The translations under genes were made by a program, and so were the position numbers. Positions 1 through 10,069 of a DNA stretch of 64,000 nucleotides are shown one piece after another. The stretch spans positions 1 through 64,000 of the forward strand of contig NZ_JACVTO010000003.1 of NCBI RefSeq assembly GCF_016518545.1, read 5' to 3'. The notes below the pieces were generated by a model. It had not been told where the DNA came from. It ran no database searches and saw only the letters and a program-made list of their open reading frames with translations. The first letter of the stretch is position 1. Each line of letters opens with the position of its first letter. This DNA comes from Pseudomonas sp. S30 (GTDB taxonomy: Bacteria; Pseudomonadota; Gammaproteobacteria; Pseudomonadales; Pseudomonadaceae).

Positions 1-17
1 AATCTTTCAGATCGCGG

Positions 18-52
18 AAAACGCAGCGGGGAGGCCTGTCGGCCTCCCCGCT
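18..52 (-). terminator. Rho-independent terminator of the bauA-mmsA operon
   Basis: A perfect 12-bp stem (25-36 pairing with 41-52, arm AGCGGGGAGGCC) closes a 4-nt loop. On the minus strand the hairpin is followed by four T residues (complement of 18-21). It lies 14 bp beyond the mmsA stop codon, where an operon terminator is expected. Confidence 0.8.
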
Positions 53-65
53 CTACGCCAGCCGA

Positions 66-1559
<1,494 letters not shown>

Positions 1560-1623
1560 GGAAGACTCCGAATGAAGAGGGAGAAAACAGGCGCACATGG
1601 CGCCTGTCGCACTATCGGGATGA

Positions 1624-2970
1624 TCAGTCGATCTGCTGCAAGGTCTCGCCGACCGCATCGAACAACCGATCCAGCTCCTGCGGCTGGGTATTGAAGGTGG
1701 GGCCGAACTGCAGGGTGTCGCCGCCGAAGCGCACATAGAAGCCTGCCTTCCACAGCTTCATTGCGGTTTCGTAGGGACGCACGATGGCGTCGCCGTCACG
1801 CGCGGCGATCTGGATCGCGCCGGCCAGGCCGTAGTTGCGAATGTCGACCACGTTCTTGCTGCCCTTCAGGCCGTGCAGCAGGGTCTCGAAGTAGGGAGCG
1901 AGCTCGGCGGACGCCTGCACCAGGTTCTCCCGTTGCAGCAGGTCCAACGCCGCGATGCCGGCCGCGCATGCCACCGGGTGCGCCGAGTAGGTGTAACCAT
2001 GAGGGAATTCCACGGCGTACTCGGGCGTGGGCTGGTTCATGAAGGTCTGGTAGATCTCGCTGCTGGCCACCACTGCGCCCATGGGGATGGCGCCGTTGGT
2101 GACCTGCTTGGCGATGCACATCAGGTCCGGTGTCACACCGAAGGCTTCGGCGCCGGTCATCGCGCCCATGCGCCCGAAACCGGTGATCACTTCGTCGAAG
2201 ATCAGCAGGATGTTGTGCTGGCTGCAGATCTCGCGCAGACGCTTGAGGTAGCCCTTGGGCGGTGGCAGGACCCCGGCCGAGCCCGCGAGGGGTTCGACGA
2301 TCACCGCCGCAATGTTGGACGCGTCATGCAGCTCGATCAGCTTGAGCATCTCCTCGGCCAGCGCCACCCCGCCCTGCTCGGGCAGGCCCTTGGAGAAGGC
2401 GTTGACCGGTAGCACGGTATGGGGCAGGTGATCGACGTCCAGCAGCTGGCCGAACATCTTGCGGTTGCCGTTGACGCCGCCCAGGCTGGTGCCGGCGATG
2501 TTCACGCCGTGGTAGCCACGGGCGCGGCCGATGATCTTGGTCTTGGAGGCCTGGCCCTTGAGGCGCCAGTAGGCACGGACCATCTTCAGCGCGGTGTCGG
2601 CACATTCGGAGCCGGAGTTGGTATAGAAGGTGTGGTTGAGGTCGCCTGGCGTCAACTCGGCGATTTTTTCTGCCAGCTGGAACGACAGCGGATGGCCGAA
2701 CTGGAACGCCGGCGAGTAGTCCAGCACGCTCAACTGGCGGGCCACTGCGTCGGCGATTTCCTTGCGTGTATGGCCGGCGCCGCAGGTCCACAGGCCGGAG
2801 AGCGCGTCGAAGATCCTGCGACCCTTGTCGTCCACCAGGTGATTGCCGTCGGCTGCGACGATCAACCGCGGATCACGATGGAAATTGCGGTTGGCGGTGT
2901 AGGGCATCCAGTGGGCGTCCAGCTTGAGCTGGCTGGCCATACCGGTGGGCGCGGCTTCAGGCATGTTCAT
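1624..2970 (-). CDS. bauA: Beta-alanine:pyruvate aminotransferase (omega-amino acid transaminase)
   Basis: This is a 448-residue class III PLP-dependent aminotransferase, nearly identical in pattern to the well-studied P. putida omega-amino acid:pyruvate transaminase. It moves the amino group of beta-alanine to pyruvate, giving malonate semialdehyde and alanine. The PLP-binding lysine is in IAKQVTNGA near residue 288, and the aspartate of FDEVITGFG contacts the cofactor nitrogen. Other family blocks are YTNSGSECADTALKMVRAY and ARGYHGVNIAGTSLGGVNG. The ATG at 2970 has GAGGAA upstream, and a second methionine follows two residues later. The gene leads the bauA-mmsA operon and diverges from a LysR regulator over 119 bp, the usual arrangement for LysR control. 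Confidence 0.96.
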   Translation of the reverse strand: MNMPEAAPTGMASQLKLDAHWMPYTANRNFHRDPRLIVAADGNHLVDDKGRRIFDALSGLWTCGAGHTRKEIADAVARQLSVLDYSPAFQFGHPLSFQLAEKIAELTPGDLNHTFYTNSGSECADTALKMVRAYWRLKGQASKTKIIGRARGYHGVNIAGTSLGGVNGNRKMFGQLLDVDHLPHTVLPVNAFSKGLPEQGGVALAEEMLKLIELHDASNIAAVIVEPLAGSAGVLPPPKGYLKRLREICSQHNILLIFDEVITGFGRMGAMTGAEAFGVTPDLMCIAKQVTNGAIPMGAVVASSEIYQTFMNQPTPEYAVEFPHGYTYSAHPVACAAGIAALDLLQRENLVQASAELAPYFETLLHGLKGSKNVVDIRNYGLAGAIQIAARDGDAIVRPYETAMKLWKAGFYVRFGGDTLQFGPTFNTQPQELDRLFDAVGETLQQID

Positions 2971-3068
2971 CGGCGGTTCCTCGGCAAACGACTAGGCAAC
3001 GATGGGTGTTGTTGCACGCTAAGGTGGCATGGGGCTAAAGTCGGAAAAACCCAACATTTCTAACCTTC

Positions 3069-3083
3069 AGTCAGAGGCTGACT
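3069..3083. promoter_or_regulatory. Short inverted repeat in the bauA-LysR divergent promoter
   Basis: AGTCA and TGACT face each other across 5 bp, ending 6 bp before the LysR start codon and covering its ribosome binding site. A site here could serve autorepression. It is only a 5-bp arm, so chance is possible; the rest of the 119-bp gap shows no clearer dyad. Confidence 0.25.
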
Positions 3084-3089
3084 AAACTG

Positions 3090-4007
3090 ATGAGCCGACG
3101 CCCGGATCCCCTCGCCCAAGTCAGCGATTTCGACATCCGCCTGCTGAAGATCTATCGCAGCGTGGTGGAGTGCGGTGGTTTTTCGGCGGCGGAAAGTGTC
3201 CTGGGTATCGGTCGCTCGGCCATCAGCCAGCAGATGAACGATCTTGAACAACGCCTCGGCCTGCGCCTGTGTCAGCGGGGGCGCGCAGGGTTCTCGCTCA
3301 CCGAGGAAGGCCGCGAGGTCTATCACTCGGCGTTGCAGTTGCTCAGCGCCCTGGAGACCTTCCGCACCGAAGTCAACGGCCTGCACCAGCACCTGCGCGG
3401 CGAACTCAACATCGGCCTGACCGACAACCTGGTCACCTTGCCCCACATGCGCATCACCCACGCGCTGGCCGAACTCAAGGATCGCGGCCCGGACGTGCGG
3501 ATCCAGATCCGCATGATCGCGCCGAGCCAGGTGGAGCAAGGCGTGCTGGACGGCAGCCTGCACGTGGGCGTGGTGCCGCAGACCAGCCCGCTCTCGGGCC
3601 TGGAGTATCAGCCGCTGTACAGCGAGCGATCCCTGCTCTACTGCGCGGTGGGTCATCCGCTGTTCTACGCCGAAGATGGGCAGATCGACGACGCCCGCCT
3701 CGATGCCCAGGAAGCCATCGCGCCGACGTTCCGCCTGCCGGCCGACGTCCAGGCCCATTACCAGGCACTGCACTGCACGGCCAGCGCCTCGGACCGCGAG
3801 GGTATGGCGTTCCTGATCCTGACCGGCCGCTACATCGGTTACCTGCCGGACCACTATGCCGCGTTCTGGGTGCAGCAGGGGCGACTGCGGGCCCTGAAAC
3901 CGACTCGCCGCCACTACGATCTGAGCCTGAGCTGGGTCACTCGCAAGGGGCGACGGCCGAACCTGGTCCTGGAAAGTTTTTTACAAAGCCTGTCGACGAC
4001 TCGCTAG
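3090..4007 (+). CDS. LysR-type transcriptional regulator, probable controller of bauA-mmsA
   Basis: This is a 305-residue LysR-type protein. The winged helix-turn-helix occupies about residues 13-70 and includes GFSAAESVLGIGRSAISQQM, with DLEQRLGLRLCQRGRAGFSL after it. The remainder is the periplasmic-binding-like effector domain. The start at 3090 has AGAGG about 10 bp upstream. It diverges from bauA, so regulation of beta-alanine or omega-amino acid catabolism is the natural inference, but the effector cannot be read from sequence. A TetR-type regulator follows 72 bp downstream on the same strand. Confidence 0.85.
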   Translation: MSRRPDPLAQVSDFDIRLLKIYRSVVECGGFSAAESVLGIGRSAISQQMNDLEQRLGLRLCQRGRAGFSLTEEGREVYHSALQLLSALETFRTEVNGLHQHLRGELNIGLTDNLVTLPHMRITHALAELKDRGPDVRIQIRMIAPSQVEQGVLDGSLHVGVVPQTSPLSGLEYQPLYSERSLLYCAVGHPLFYAEDGQIDDARLDAQEAIAPTFRLPADVQAHYQALHCTASASDREGMAFLILTGRYIGYLPDHYAAFWVQQGRLRALKPTRRHYDLSLSWVTRKGRRPNLVLESFLQSLSTTR

Positions 4008-4079
4008 TGCTTGTCACTTCAGCAGAGGCAGGTACTCTGTCCGACAGCCGTTGCCCACTGACACCGTACGGAAACGTCC

Positions 4080-4742
4080 ATGACACTTGAAGTCCCCGCG
4101 CATCGCCTCTCCGCCTCGGGCAAGCCCGCCGGGCGCATTCGCCAGAAGAACGAACAGGCCATCATCCAGGCCGCAGAAGACGAGTTCGCCCGGCATGGTT
4201 TCAAGGGCACCAGCATGAACACCATCGCGGTAAAGGCCAACCTGCCCAAGGCCAACCTGCACTATTACTTCACCAACAAGCTCGGACTCTACATCGCAGT
4301 GCTGAGCAACATCATCGAGCTGTGGGACAGCACCTTCAATGCCTTGAGCGTGGAGGACGACCCTGCACAAGCGCTGAGCCAGTACCTGCGCACCAAGATG
4401 GAGTACTCGCGGCGCAACCCACAGGCCTCACGGATCTTCGCCATGGAAGTGATCAGCGGCGGTCATTGCCTCACCGACTACTTCAATGCGGACTACCGCG
4501 AATGGTTCCGGGGACGCGCGTCGGTGTTCCAGGCCTGGATCGAGGCCGGCAAGATGGACCCGGTGGACCCGGTGCACTTGATCTTCCTGCTCTGGAGCAG
4601 TACCCAGCACTACGCCGATTTCGCCACGCAGATCTGCCAGGTCACCGGCCGCAGCCGCCTGACCAAGCAGGACATGGAAGTGGCGGGCGACACCCTGATC
4701 CACGTCATTCTCAAGGGCTGCGGTATCACCGCGCCGGCCTGA
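4080..4742 (+). CDS. TetR-family regulator with a RutR/YcdC-type ligand domain
   Basis: This is a 220-residue protein. An N-terminal TetR helix-turn-helix (about residues 20-70) contains ARHGFKGTSMNTIAVKANL followed by PKANLHYYFTNKLGLY. The C-terminal part, with NPQASRIFAMEVISGG and a tryptophan-rich stretch near FLLWSSTQHYADF, matches the YcdC/RutR ligand-domain type. RutR of E. coli senses uracil and controls pyrimidine catabolism. Reductive pyrimidine degradation yields beta-alanine, the substrate of BauA nearby, which makes a pyrimidine or beta-alanine signal plausible; this is inference. No pyd or rut enzymes lie in the window. It is separated by only 9 bp from the next gene. Confidence 0.82.
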   Translation: MTLEVPAHRLSASGKPAGRIRQKNEQAIIQAAEDEFARHGFKGTSMNTIAVKANLPKANLHYYFTNKLGLYIAVLSNIIELWDSTFNALSVEDDPAQALSQYLRTKMEYSRRNPQASRIFAMEVISGGHCLTDYFNADYREWFRGRASVFQAWIEAGKMDPVDPVHLIFLLWSSTQHYADFATQICQVTGRSRLTKQDMEVAGDTLIHVILKGCGITAPA

Positions 4743-4751
4743 TCACGACCT

Positions 4752-5339
4752 ATGCCCTACACCCTGCTCGAGCGCTGCGAATGGCGCGAAGAAATCCGCA
4801 AGAGCCGCTTTGTGACACTCGCCGGCCCCATCTCCAGCCCAGCCGAGGCCATGGAGTTCATCGAACGTCACGGTGATCCTGCGGCAACGCATAATTGCTG
4901 GGCCTGGAAGCTGGGCGCGCAGTACCGCAGCAGCGACGATGGAGAGCCGGGAGGTACGGCTGGCAGGCCGATCCTGGCGGCCATCGAGGCGCAGGATTGC
5001 GATCAGGTGGTGGTGCTGGTGATCCGTTGGTACGGTGGTATTCAACTAGGTACCGGAGGGCTGGCGCGCGCCTACGGTGGCGGTGCGAACAAATGCCTGC
5101 AACAGGCGCCCAAGCGCTTGCTGGTGGAGCGCAGCGAGTTCGTCTGCAGCTGCAGCTTCAGCGAGTTGGCGCTGCTCAAGTTGCGGCTGGCCGAAGCCGA
5201 CGCACTGGTGCTGGACGAACAGTTCACCGCCCATGGGGTCGACCTGCGCCTGGCCCTGAGTGCCGAGCGGCTCCCGCTGTTGTCACAGCAACTGGCGGAC
5301 CTCAGCCGTGGACGAATCCACCTGCGAAGCTCGTCTTAG
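4752..5339 (+). CDS. YigZ/IMPACT (UPF0029) family protein
   Basis: This 195-residue protein has the two UPF0029 hallmarks: SSDDGEPGGTAGRPIL near residue 60 and RWYGGIQLGTGGLARAYGGG near residue 97. A C-terminal domain of about 70 residues resembles the family's DUF1949-type module. IMPACT proteins in eukaryotes act in translational control through GCN2; the bacterial role is not settled and has been discussed in terms of nucleic acid binding. Length is typical. It starts 9 bp after the TetR gene and is probably co-transcribed with it. A 361-bp non-coding stretch follows. Confidence 0.88.
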   Translation: MPYTLLERCEWREEIRKSRFVTLAGPISSPAEAMEFIERHGDPAATHNCWAWKLGAQYRSSDDGEPGGTAGRPILAAIEAQDCDQVVVLVIRWYGGIQLGTGGLARAYGGGANKCLQQAPKRLLVERSEFVCSCSFSELALLKLRLAEADALVLDEQFTAHGVDLRLALSAERLPLLSQQLADLSRGRIHLRSSS

Positions 5340-5365
5340 CTACGCACAGATACTGTGGGCCTGCC

Positions 5366-5562
5366 TGTGGATAAACCTTGAGTAACAGGCTGTAGCCCAG
5401 GCGCCGCCAGGCGTCGCCGTAACTGTACAGTTTTTGATCACAACTCGATGACACGTCTAACTACCTGAAGAGGCGGCATTTATCCACACACCCTGGCTCA
5501 GGCGCAGACTGCAGTGCAAACAGATGCTTGCACACAATAACTGTGGAGCAGCTTGTGGATAA
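5366..5562. promoter_or_regulatory. Cluster of three consensus DnaA boxes
   Basis: Three exact matches to the DnaA box TTATCCACA occur in 197 bp: 5366-5374 (minus orientation), 5480-5488 (plus) and 5554-5562 (minus). In E. coli, clustered DnaA boxes away from oriC act as DnaA-titrating (datA) or DnaA-reactivating (DARS) sites. No dnaA, dnaN, rpmH or other origin gene is present, so this is not the chromosomal origin. The match is seen directly; a role in replication timing or in transcriptional control of the flanking genes is inference. Confidence 0.5.
5421..5432. promoter_or_regulatory. Perfect 12-bp palindrome, candidate operator
   Basis: AACTGTACAGTT is self-complementary over 12 bp and is followed by an A/T-rich stretch. 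It has the form of a dimeric regulator site. It does not fit the LexA rule of CTG and CAG separated by 10 bp. Its regulator is unknown. Confidence 0.35.
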
Positions 5563-5700
5563 CCCGTGTGCCAATACCGTCTGGGCCTTCGAGTACGGGG
5601 GTTTCAAGCAGGCGGCTATTTTTTGATCAGCCGCTGGCGGGCGCCCATGGATCACTGCATGGGTTATGCTCCAGAGCCCTCACTTTCCTGGAGCACTCAC

Positions 5701-6387
5701 ATGACCACCCGCAAGCATGCCCTCATCATCGGAGCTTCCCGCGGACTAGGCCTGGGCCTGGTGCAACGTCTGCGCGAGGATGGCTGGAACGTGGTTGCCA
5801 CGGTGCGTGACGCCCGCACGCCTGGAGCCCTGGCTGAAGTCGAAGGTGTACGCGTCGAGTCACTGGACATGAATGACACGGCGTTGCTCGACGCGCTGAA
5901 ACAGCGGCTGCAGGGCGAGACCTTCGACCTGGTATTCATCAACGCCGGGGTAATGGGACCACTGCCGCAGGATCTGGAAGCCGTGCGAAATGACGATATC
6001 GGCGCGCTGTTCATGACCAATGCCGTCGCGCCGATTCGGGTGGCCAGCCGTCTGCTCGGGCAACTGCGCCAAGGCAGCGGTGTGCTGGCCTTCATGAGTT
6101 CGGGGCTAGGCAGCGTGACCAGCCCGGACGGCAACGAGATCTGCTTGTACAAGGCCAGCAAGGCCGCCTTGAACTCGATGATCAACACGTTCGTGGTGCA
6201 GGTGCAGCGCCCGGACCTGAGCGTGATCGCCATGCACCCGGGTTGGGTGAAGACCGACATGGGCGGGGAAAACGCCGAAATCGACGTCTTCACCAGCACC
6301 CGCGGCATGCTCGACCAGATCGTCCAGCAGAGCGGCCGGGGTGGCTTGCACTTCATCAACTACAAAGGCGACACCTTGAGCTGGTGA
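5701..6387 (+). CDS. Short-chain dehydrogenase/reductase
   Basis: This is a 228-residue classical SDR. The nucleotide-binding motif is GASRGLGLG (residues 10-18), and NAG lies in FINAGVMGP. The active-site tyrosine and lysine are in LYKASKAAL, preceded by a serine in FMSSGLGS, and HPGWVKTDMGG follows. The absence of an acidic residue at the end of beta-2 and the ARG-rich start suggest NADP(H), a weak inference. The frame is open further upstream, but the ATG at 5701 has TGGAG at good spacing and gives the standard SDR N-terminus. Similar short SDRs reduce a range of carbonyls; the substrate is unknown. It stands alone between a 313-bp upstream gap and a 121-bp downstream gap. Confidence 0.85.
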   Translation: MTTRKHALIIGASRGLGLGLVQRLREDGWNVVATVRDARTPGALAEVEGVRVESLDMNDTALLDALKQRLQGETFDLVFINAGVMGPLPQDLEAVRNDDIGALFMTNAVAPIRVASRLLGQLRQGSGVLAFMSSGLGSVTSPDGNEICLYKASKAALNSMINTFVVQVQRPDLSVIAMHPGWVKTDMGGENAEIDVFTSTRGMLDQIVQQSGRGGLHFINYKGDTLSW

Positions 6388-6508
6388 ATTGAAAGGCGCC
6401 GGGCGGGGCAGTAGACTCGGTACCTCGCCCCTGGCGGACCTGGATCAGCAGACAGGACAACACTGAGCTGGCTAACCCTGAACACGAATCTTCAGAGGAG
6501 CCGGCACC

Positions 6509-7864
6509 ATGCCTGCCATCCGTACCTGGTTGAAATCCCCCCTGGCCATTTTCACCGCCAACGCCGCCGATGCCCGCGGTGGGCTGGTGGTGCAAGAGGG
6601 TCGCATCCGCGAAGTGCTTGCCTTGGGCGAACGACCCCGCCACCCCTGCGAGCAGATTTTCGACGCCCGTGACCACGTGCTACTGCCGGGGCTGGTCAAC
6701 ACCCATCACCATTTCTACCAGACCCTCACCCGTGCCTGGGCACCGGTGGTCAACCAGCCGTTGTTTCCGTGGCTCAAGACCCTTTACCCGGTATGGGCGC
6801 GCCTGACGCCTCGCAGCCTGGCGCTGGCCAGCGAAGTGGCACTGGCCGAGCTGCTGTTGTCCGGCTGCACCACGACCGCCGACCATCACTACCTGTTTCC
6901 GGACGGGCTGGATCATGCCATCGACATTCAGGTCGAGGCCGTACGCAAGCTGGGGATGCGCGCCATGCTCACGCGGGGCTCGATGAGCCTGGGTCAGACC
7001 GACGGTGGACTGCCCCCGCAGCAGACGGTGCAGCAGGGCGAAACCATCCTGGCCGACAGTCAGCGGCTTATCCACAGCTACCATGAGCGTGGCGAGGGCG
7101 CCCGCATCCAGATCGCCCTGGCACCCTGCTCGCCGTTTTCCGTCACGCCGCAGATCATGCGCGCCAGTGCCACGCTGGCCGAAACCCTGGACGTGCGTTT
7201 GCATACCCACCTGGCCGAAACCCTCGACGAAGAGGATTTCTGCCGGCAACGCTTCGGCCTGCGCACCGTAGATTACTTGGACAGCGTCGGCTGGCTCGGC
7301 CCGCGCACCTGGCTGGCCCACGGCATTCACTTCGACGCCCAGGAGATCGCCAGGTTGGGCGCTGCCGGTACGGGGATATGCCATTGCCCCACTTCGAACA
7401 TGCGCCTGGCCTCGGGCATCTGTCCGACCGAGGAACTGGAGGCCGGCGGCGCCACCATCGGGCTGGGCGTGGACGGATCGGCTTCCAACGATGCGTCCAA
7501 CCTGCTGCTCGAAGCACGTCAGGCGCTCTACTTGCAGCGCCTGCGCTACGGCGCCGAACGGATAACGCCCCAGCGCGTGCTTGGGTGGGCCACTCAAGGC
7601 TCGGCACGTCTGCTGGGCCGGGACGACATCGGTGAACTGGCCGTCGGCAAGCAGGCCGACCTGGCTTTGTTCAAGCTCGACGCATTGCGATTTTCCGGCA
7701 GTCACGACCCGCTGTCAGCCTTGCTGCTGTGCGCAGCGGACCGGGCTGATCGCGTGATGGTGGCGGGGCAATGGCGGGTGATCGACGGTCAGATCGAAGG
7801 GTTGGACGTCCAGCGACTGATCGCCGACCATCGCCAGGCAGCAGCGGCCTTGATCGCCGGCTGA
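6509..7864 (+). CDS. 8-oxoguanine deaminase (amidohydrolase)
   Basis: This 451-residue metal-dependent amidohydrolase of the chlorohydrolase/guanine deaminase group has metal-binding histidines in NTHHHFYQTLTRAW near residue 68, HTHLAET near 232 and the catalytic aspartate in VDGSASNDASN near 326. The closest characterised relative is P. aeruginosa Pa0142, shown to deaminate 8-oxoguanine to urate; such genes are often mislabelled as atrazine chlorohydrolases. GAGGAG precedes the ATG. An adenine-deaminase gene follows 91 bp downstream, so both would act in salvage or detoxification of purine bases. The assignment between 8-oxoguanine, guanine and related pterin substrates rests on family resemblance. 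Confidence 0.82.
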   Translation: MPAIRTWLKSPLAIFTANAADARGGLVVQEGRIREVLALGERPRHPCEQIFDARDHVLLPGLVNTHHHFYQTLTRAWAPVVNQPLFPWLKTLYPVWARLTPRSLALASEVALAELLLSGCTTTADHHYLFPDGLDHAIDIQVEAVRKLGMRAMLTRGSMSLGQTDGGLPPQQTVQQGETILADSQRLIHSYHERGEGARIQIALAPCSPFSVTPQIMRASATLAETLDVRLHTHLAETLDEEDFCRQRFGLRTVDYLDSVGWLGPRTWLAHGIHFDAQEIARLGAAGTGICHCPTSNMRLASGICPTEELEAGGATIGLGVDGSASNDASNLLLEARQALYLQRLRYGAERITPQRVLGWATQGSARLLGRDDIGELAVGKQADLALFKLDALRFSGSHDPLSALLLCAADRADRVMVAGQWRVIDGQIEGLDVQRLIADHRQAAAALIAG

Positions 7865-7940
7865 GCCAACCGGGGGTCAACCGCCCCCCGGCCTGTCGAA
7901 TGCCGCTCAGCCCTGTAGAATGTCGGCCAACCGTGATTGA

Positions 7941-8903
<963 letters not shown>

Positions 8904-8925
8904 GCCTGCCACGCGGCCCTGCAGA

Positions 8926-9639
8926 TCATCCGACCTGCAGGGCCGGCACATTGGCGATGCGGTTGATTTCCTGCACGCCCAAGGTCGAGATCTTCAGCGT
9001 TCGCGTCCCCTCCTGCTCGCGTATCCACCCCGATTGCAGGAACAGTCTGAGCAGCGCATGGCCCACTGCGCCGCCGAGATGGGCACTGGTATCGCTCCAC
9101 TCACTGCAGTGGCAGATCTCGCAGCGTCCCCGTTGGCGCGGGGCCAGCGCCTCGATGTAGACGCCCAGTTGCCCGAGTTGCGCGCACCCTTCGGCGCTGA
9201 CGCTGGGGTGCAGCTGGTTGCCCTCCAACCAGCCGGCGCAGACCATGCGTCGGTACAGGTCCGCCGCGATCTCGCCACCGAGATGATCGCCGCAGCGGCG
9301 CGCTCGGCGCAACGACAGCGGGACCTGCAAGGGTTTGACCGACGTGCGGCTTTCGCCACGACGGCCCAGCTCGACGCTGGCCAGAGCTTCGACGGCAGCC
9401 ACCACTTCGGGAGTGGCCAGGCGGAAATAGCGCTTGCGCCCCCGGGCCTCCAGACGCAGCAGGCCTGCAGAGGACAGCAACGAAAGATGGGCGCAGGCCG
9501 ATGAGGGGGTGACGCCGGTCATCGAGGCCAGTTCGTCGGCGTGCCGCGCCGAGCCGTCGATCAGGGCCCAGAGCATTGCGCTGCGCTTGGGCTCGGCCAT
9601 CAGGCCGGCGATCTGGCTGATACTGCAAACTGCTTTCAT
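8926..9639 (-). CDS. ArsR-family helix-turn-helix regulator with an extended C-terminal domain
   Basis: This 237-residue protein begins with an ArsR/SmtB-type winged helix: residues 1-85 include MAEPKRSAMLWALIDG, ASMTGVTPSSACAHLSLL and the wing LLRLEARGRKRYFRLA. The remaining 150 residues are longer than in classical metal sensors. They contain a cysteine cluster (GRCEICHCSEW) that could bind metal or be redox active; this is speculation. The frame is open 16 codons further, but the ATG at 9639 places the HTH normally and has GGAG upstream. No obvious target is adjacent apart from the divergent non-coding region and the Bcr/CflA exporter beyond it. Confidence 0.75.
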   Translation of the reverse strand: MKAVCSISQIAGLMAEPKRSAMLWALIDGSARHADELASMTGVTPSSACAHLSLLSSAGLLRLEARGRKRYFRLATPEVVAAVEALASVELGRRGESRTSVKPLQVPLSLRRARRCGDHLGGEIAADLYRRMVCAGWLEGNQLHPSVSAEGCAQLGQLGVYIEALAPRQRGRCEICHCSEWSDTSAHLGGAVGHALLRLFLQSGWIREQEGTRTLKISTLGVQEINRIANVPALQVG

Positions 9640-10069
9640 GCTCCATTCACTCCAGGCAAAGTCGTGTCCTCGTCCATGGCCATCCATGGCAGCAGGCGTT
9701 GCCAGCGCGGCAGCTTCTGCGACGATGGAACCCTGACGGGTGCGGGACGCATCGCTGCAAGGGAAGCCGCTCTAACTGCATCGCCCGCCCGATCCCAGTA
9801 TAAGCCGCCGAGCCCCCTGCACTAGGGGGCTCGAAGGGCTATAGGGAAGCTCGGGCAACGAGGGTGGCACTACCCTCAGCAATGTAGGAGATGTCTGGTC
9901 CATGCTCGTTTTTCGGCCACTCGTTCTGTTTCAAAGGACACAGACCGGCACGTTCAGCAGAATGCCAGGCAAGTCAGACGGTGACCGACATTCAGCTTCC
10001 TTGAATAGCGCATGACAATCAGAATACTCATCGAGTCATGACAGGGGCCAGGCAGGTGCCTGTCGCGCC
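9640..10069. other. 430-bp non-coding stretch with a strong hairpin
   Basis: No gene is supported. The clearest element is a perfect 10-bp stem (9809-9818 with 9824-9833, arm CGAGCCCCCT) with a 5-nt loop. No T-tract follows on either strand, so it is more likely an operator or leader structure than a terminator. A second weak hairpin (CAGGCA/TGCCTG near 10050) lies just beyond the stop codon of the exporter gene. Confidence 0.4.

Larger units (their letters stand above)
5340..5700. other. 361-bp non-coding stretch holding three DnaA boxes and a palindrome
   Basis: No credible gene is present. The region is visibly richer in A+T than its neighbours. It contains three perfect TTATCCACA sites and a 12-bp palindrome, annotated separately, and ends with the ribosome binding site TGGAG of the next gene. 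Confidence 0.6.

Noticed and set aside
7068..7076. Additional DnaA box
   Set aside because: Single copy within the 8-oxoguanine deaminase gene; no cluster, so probably a coincidence of coding sequence.
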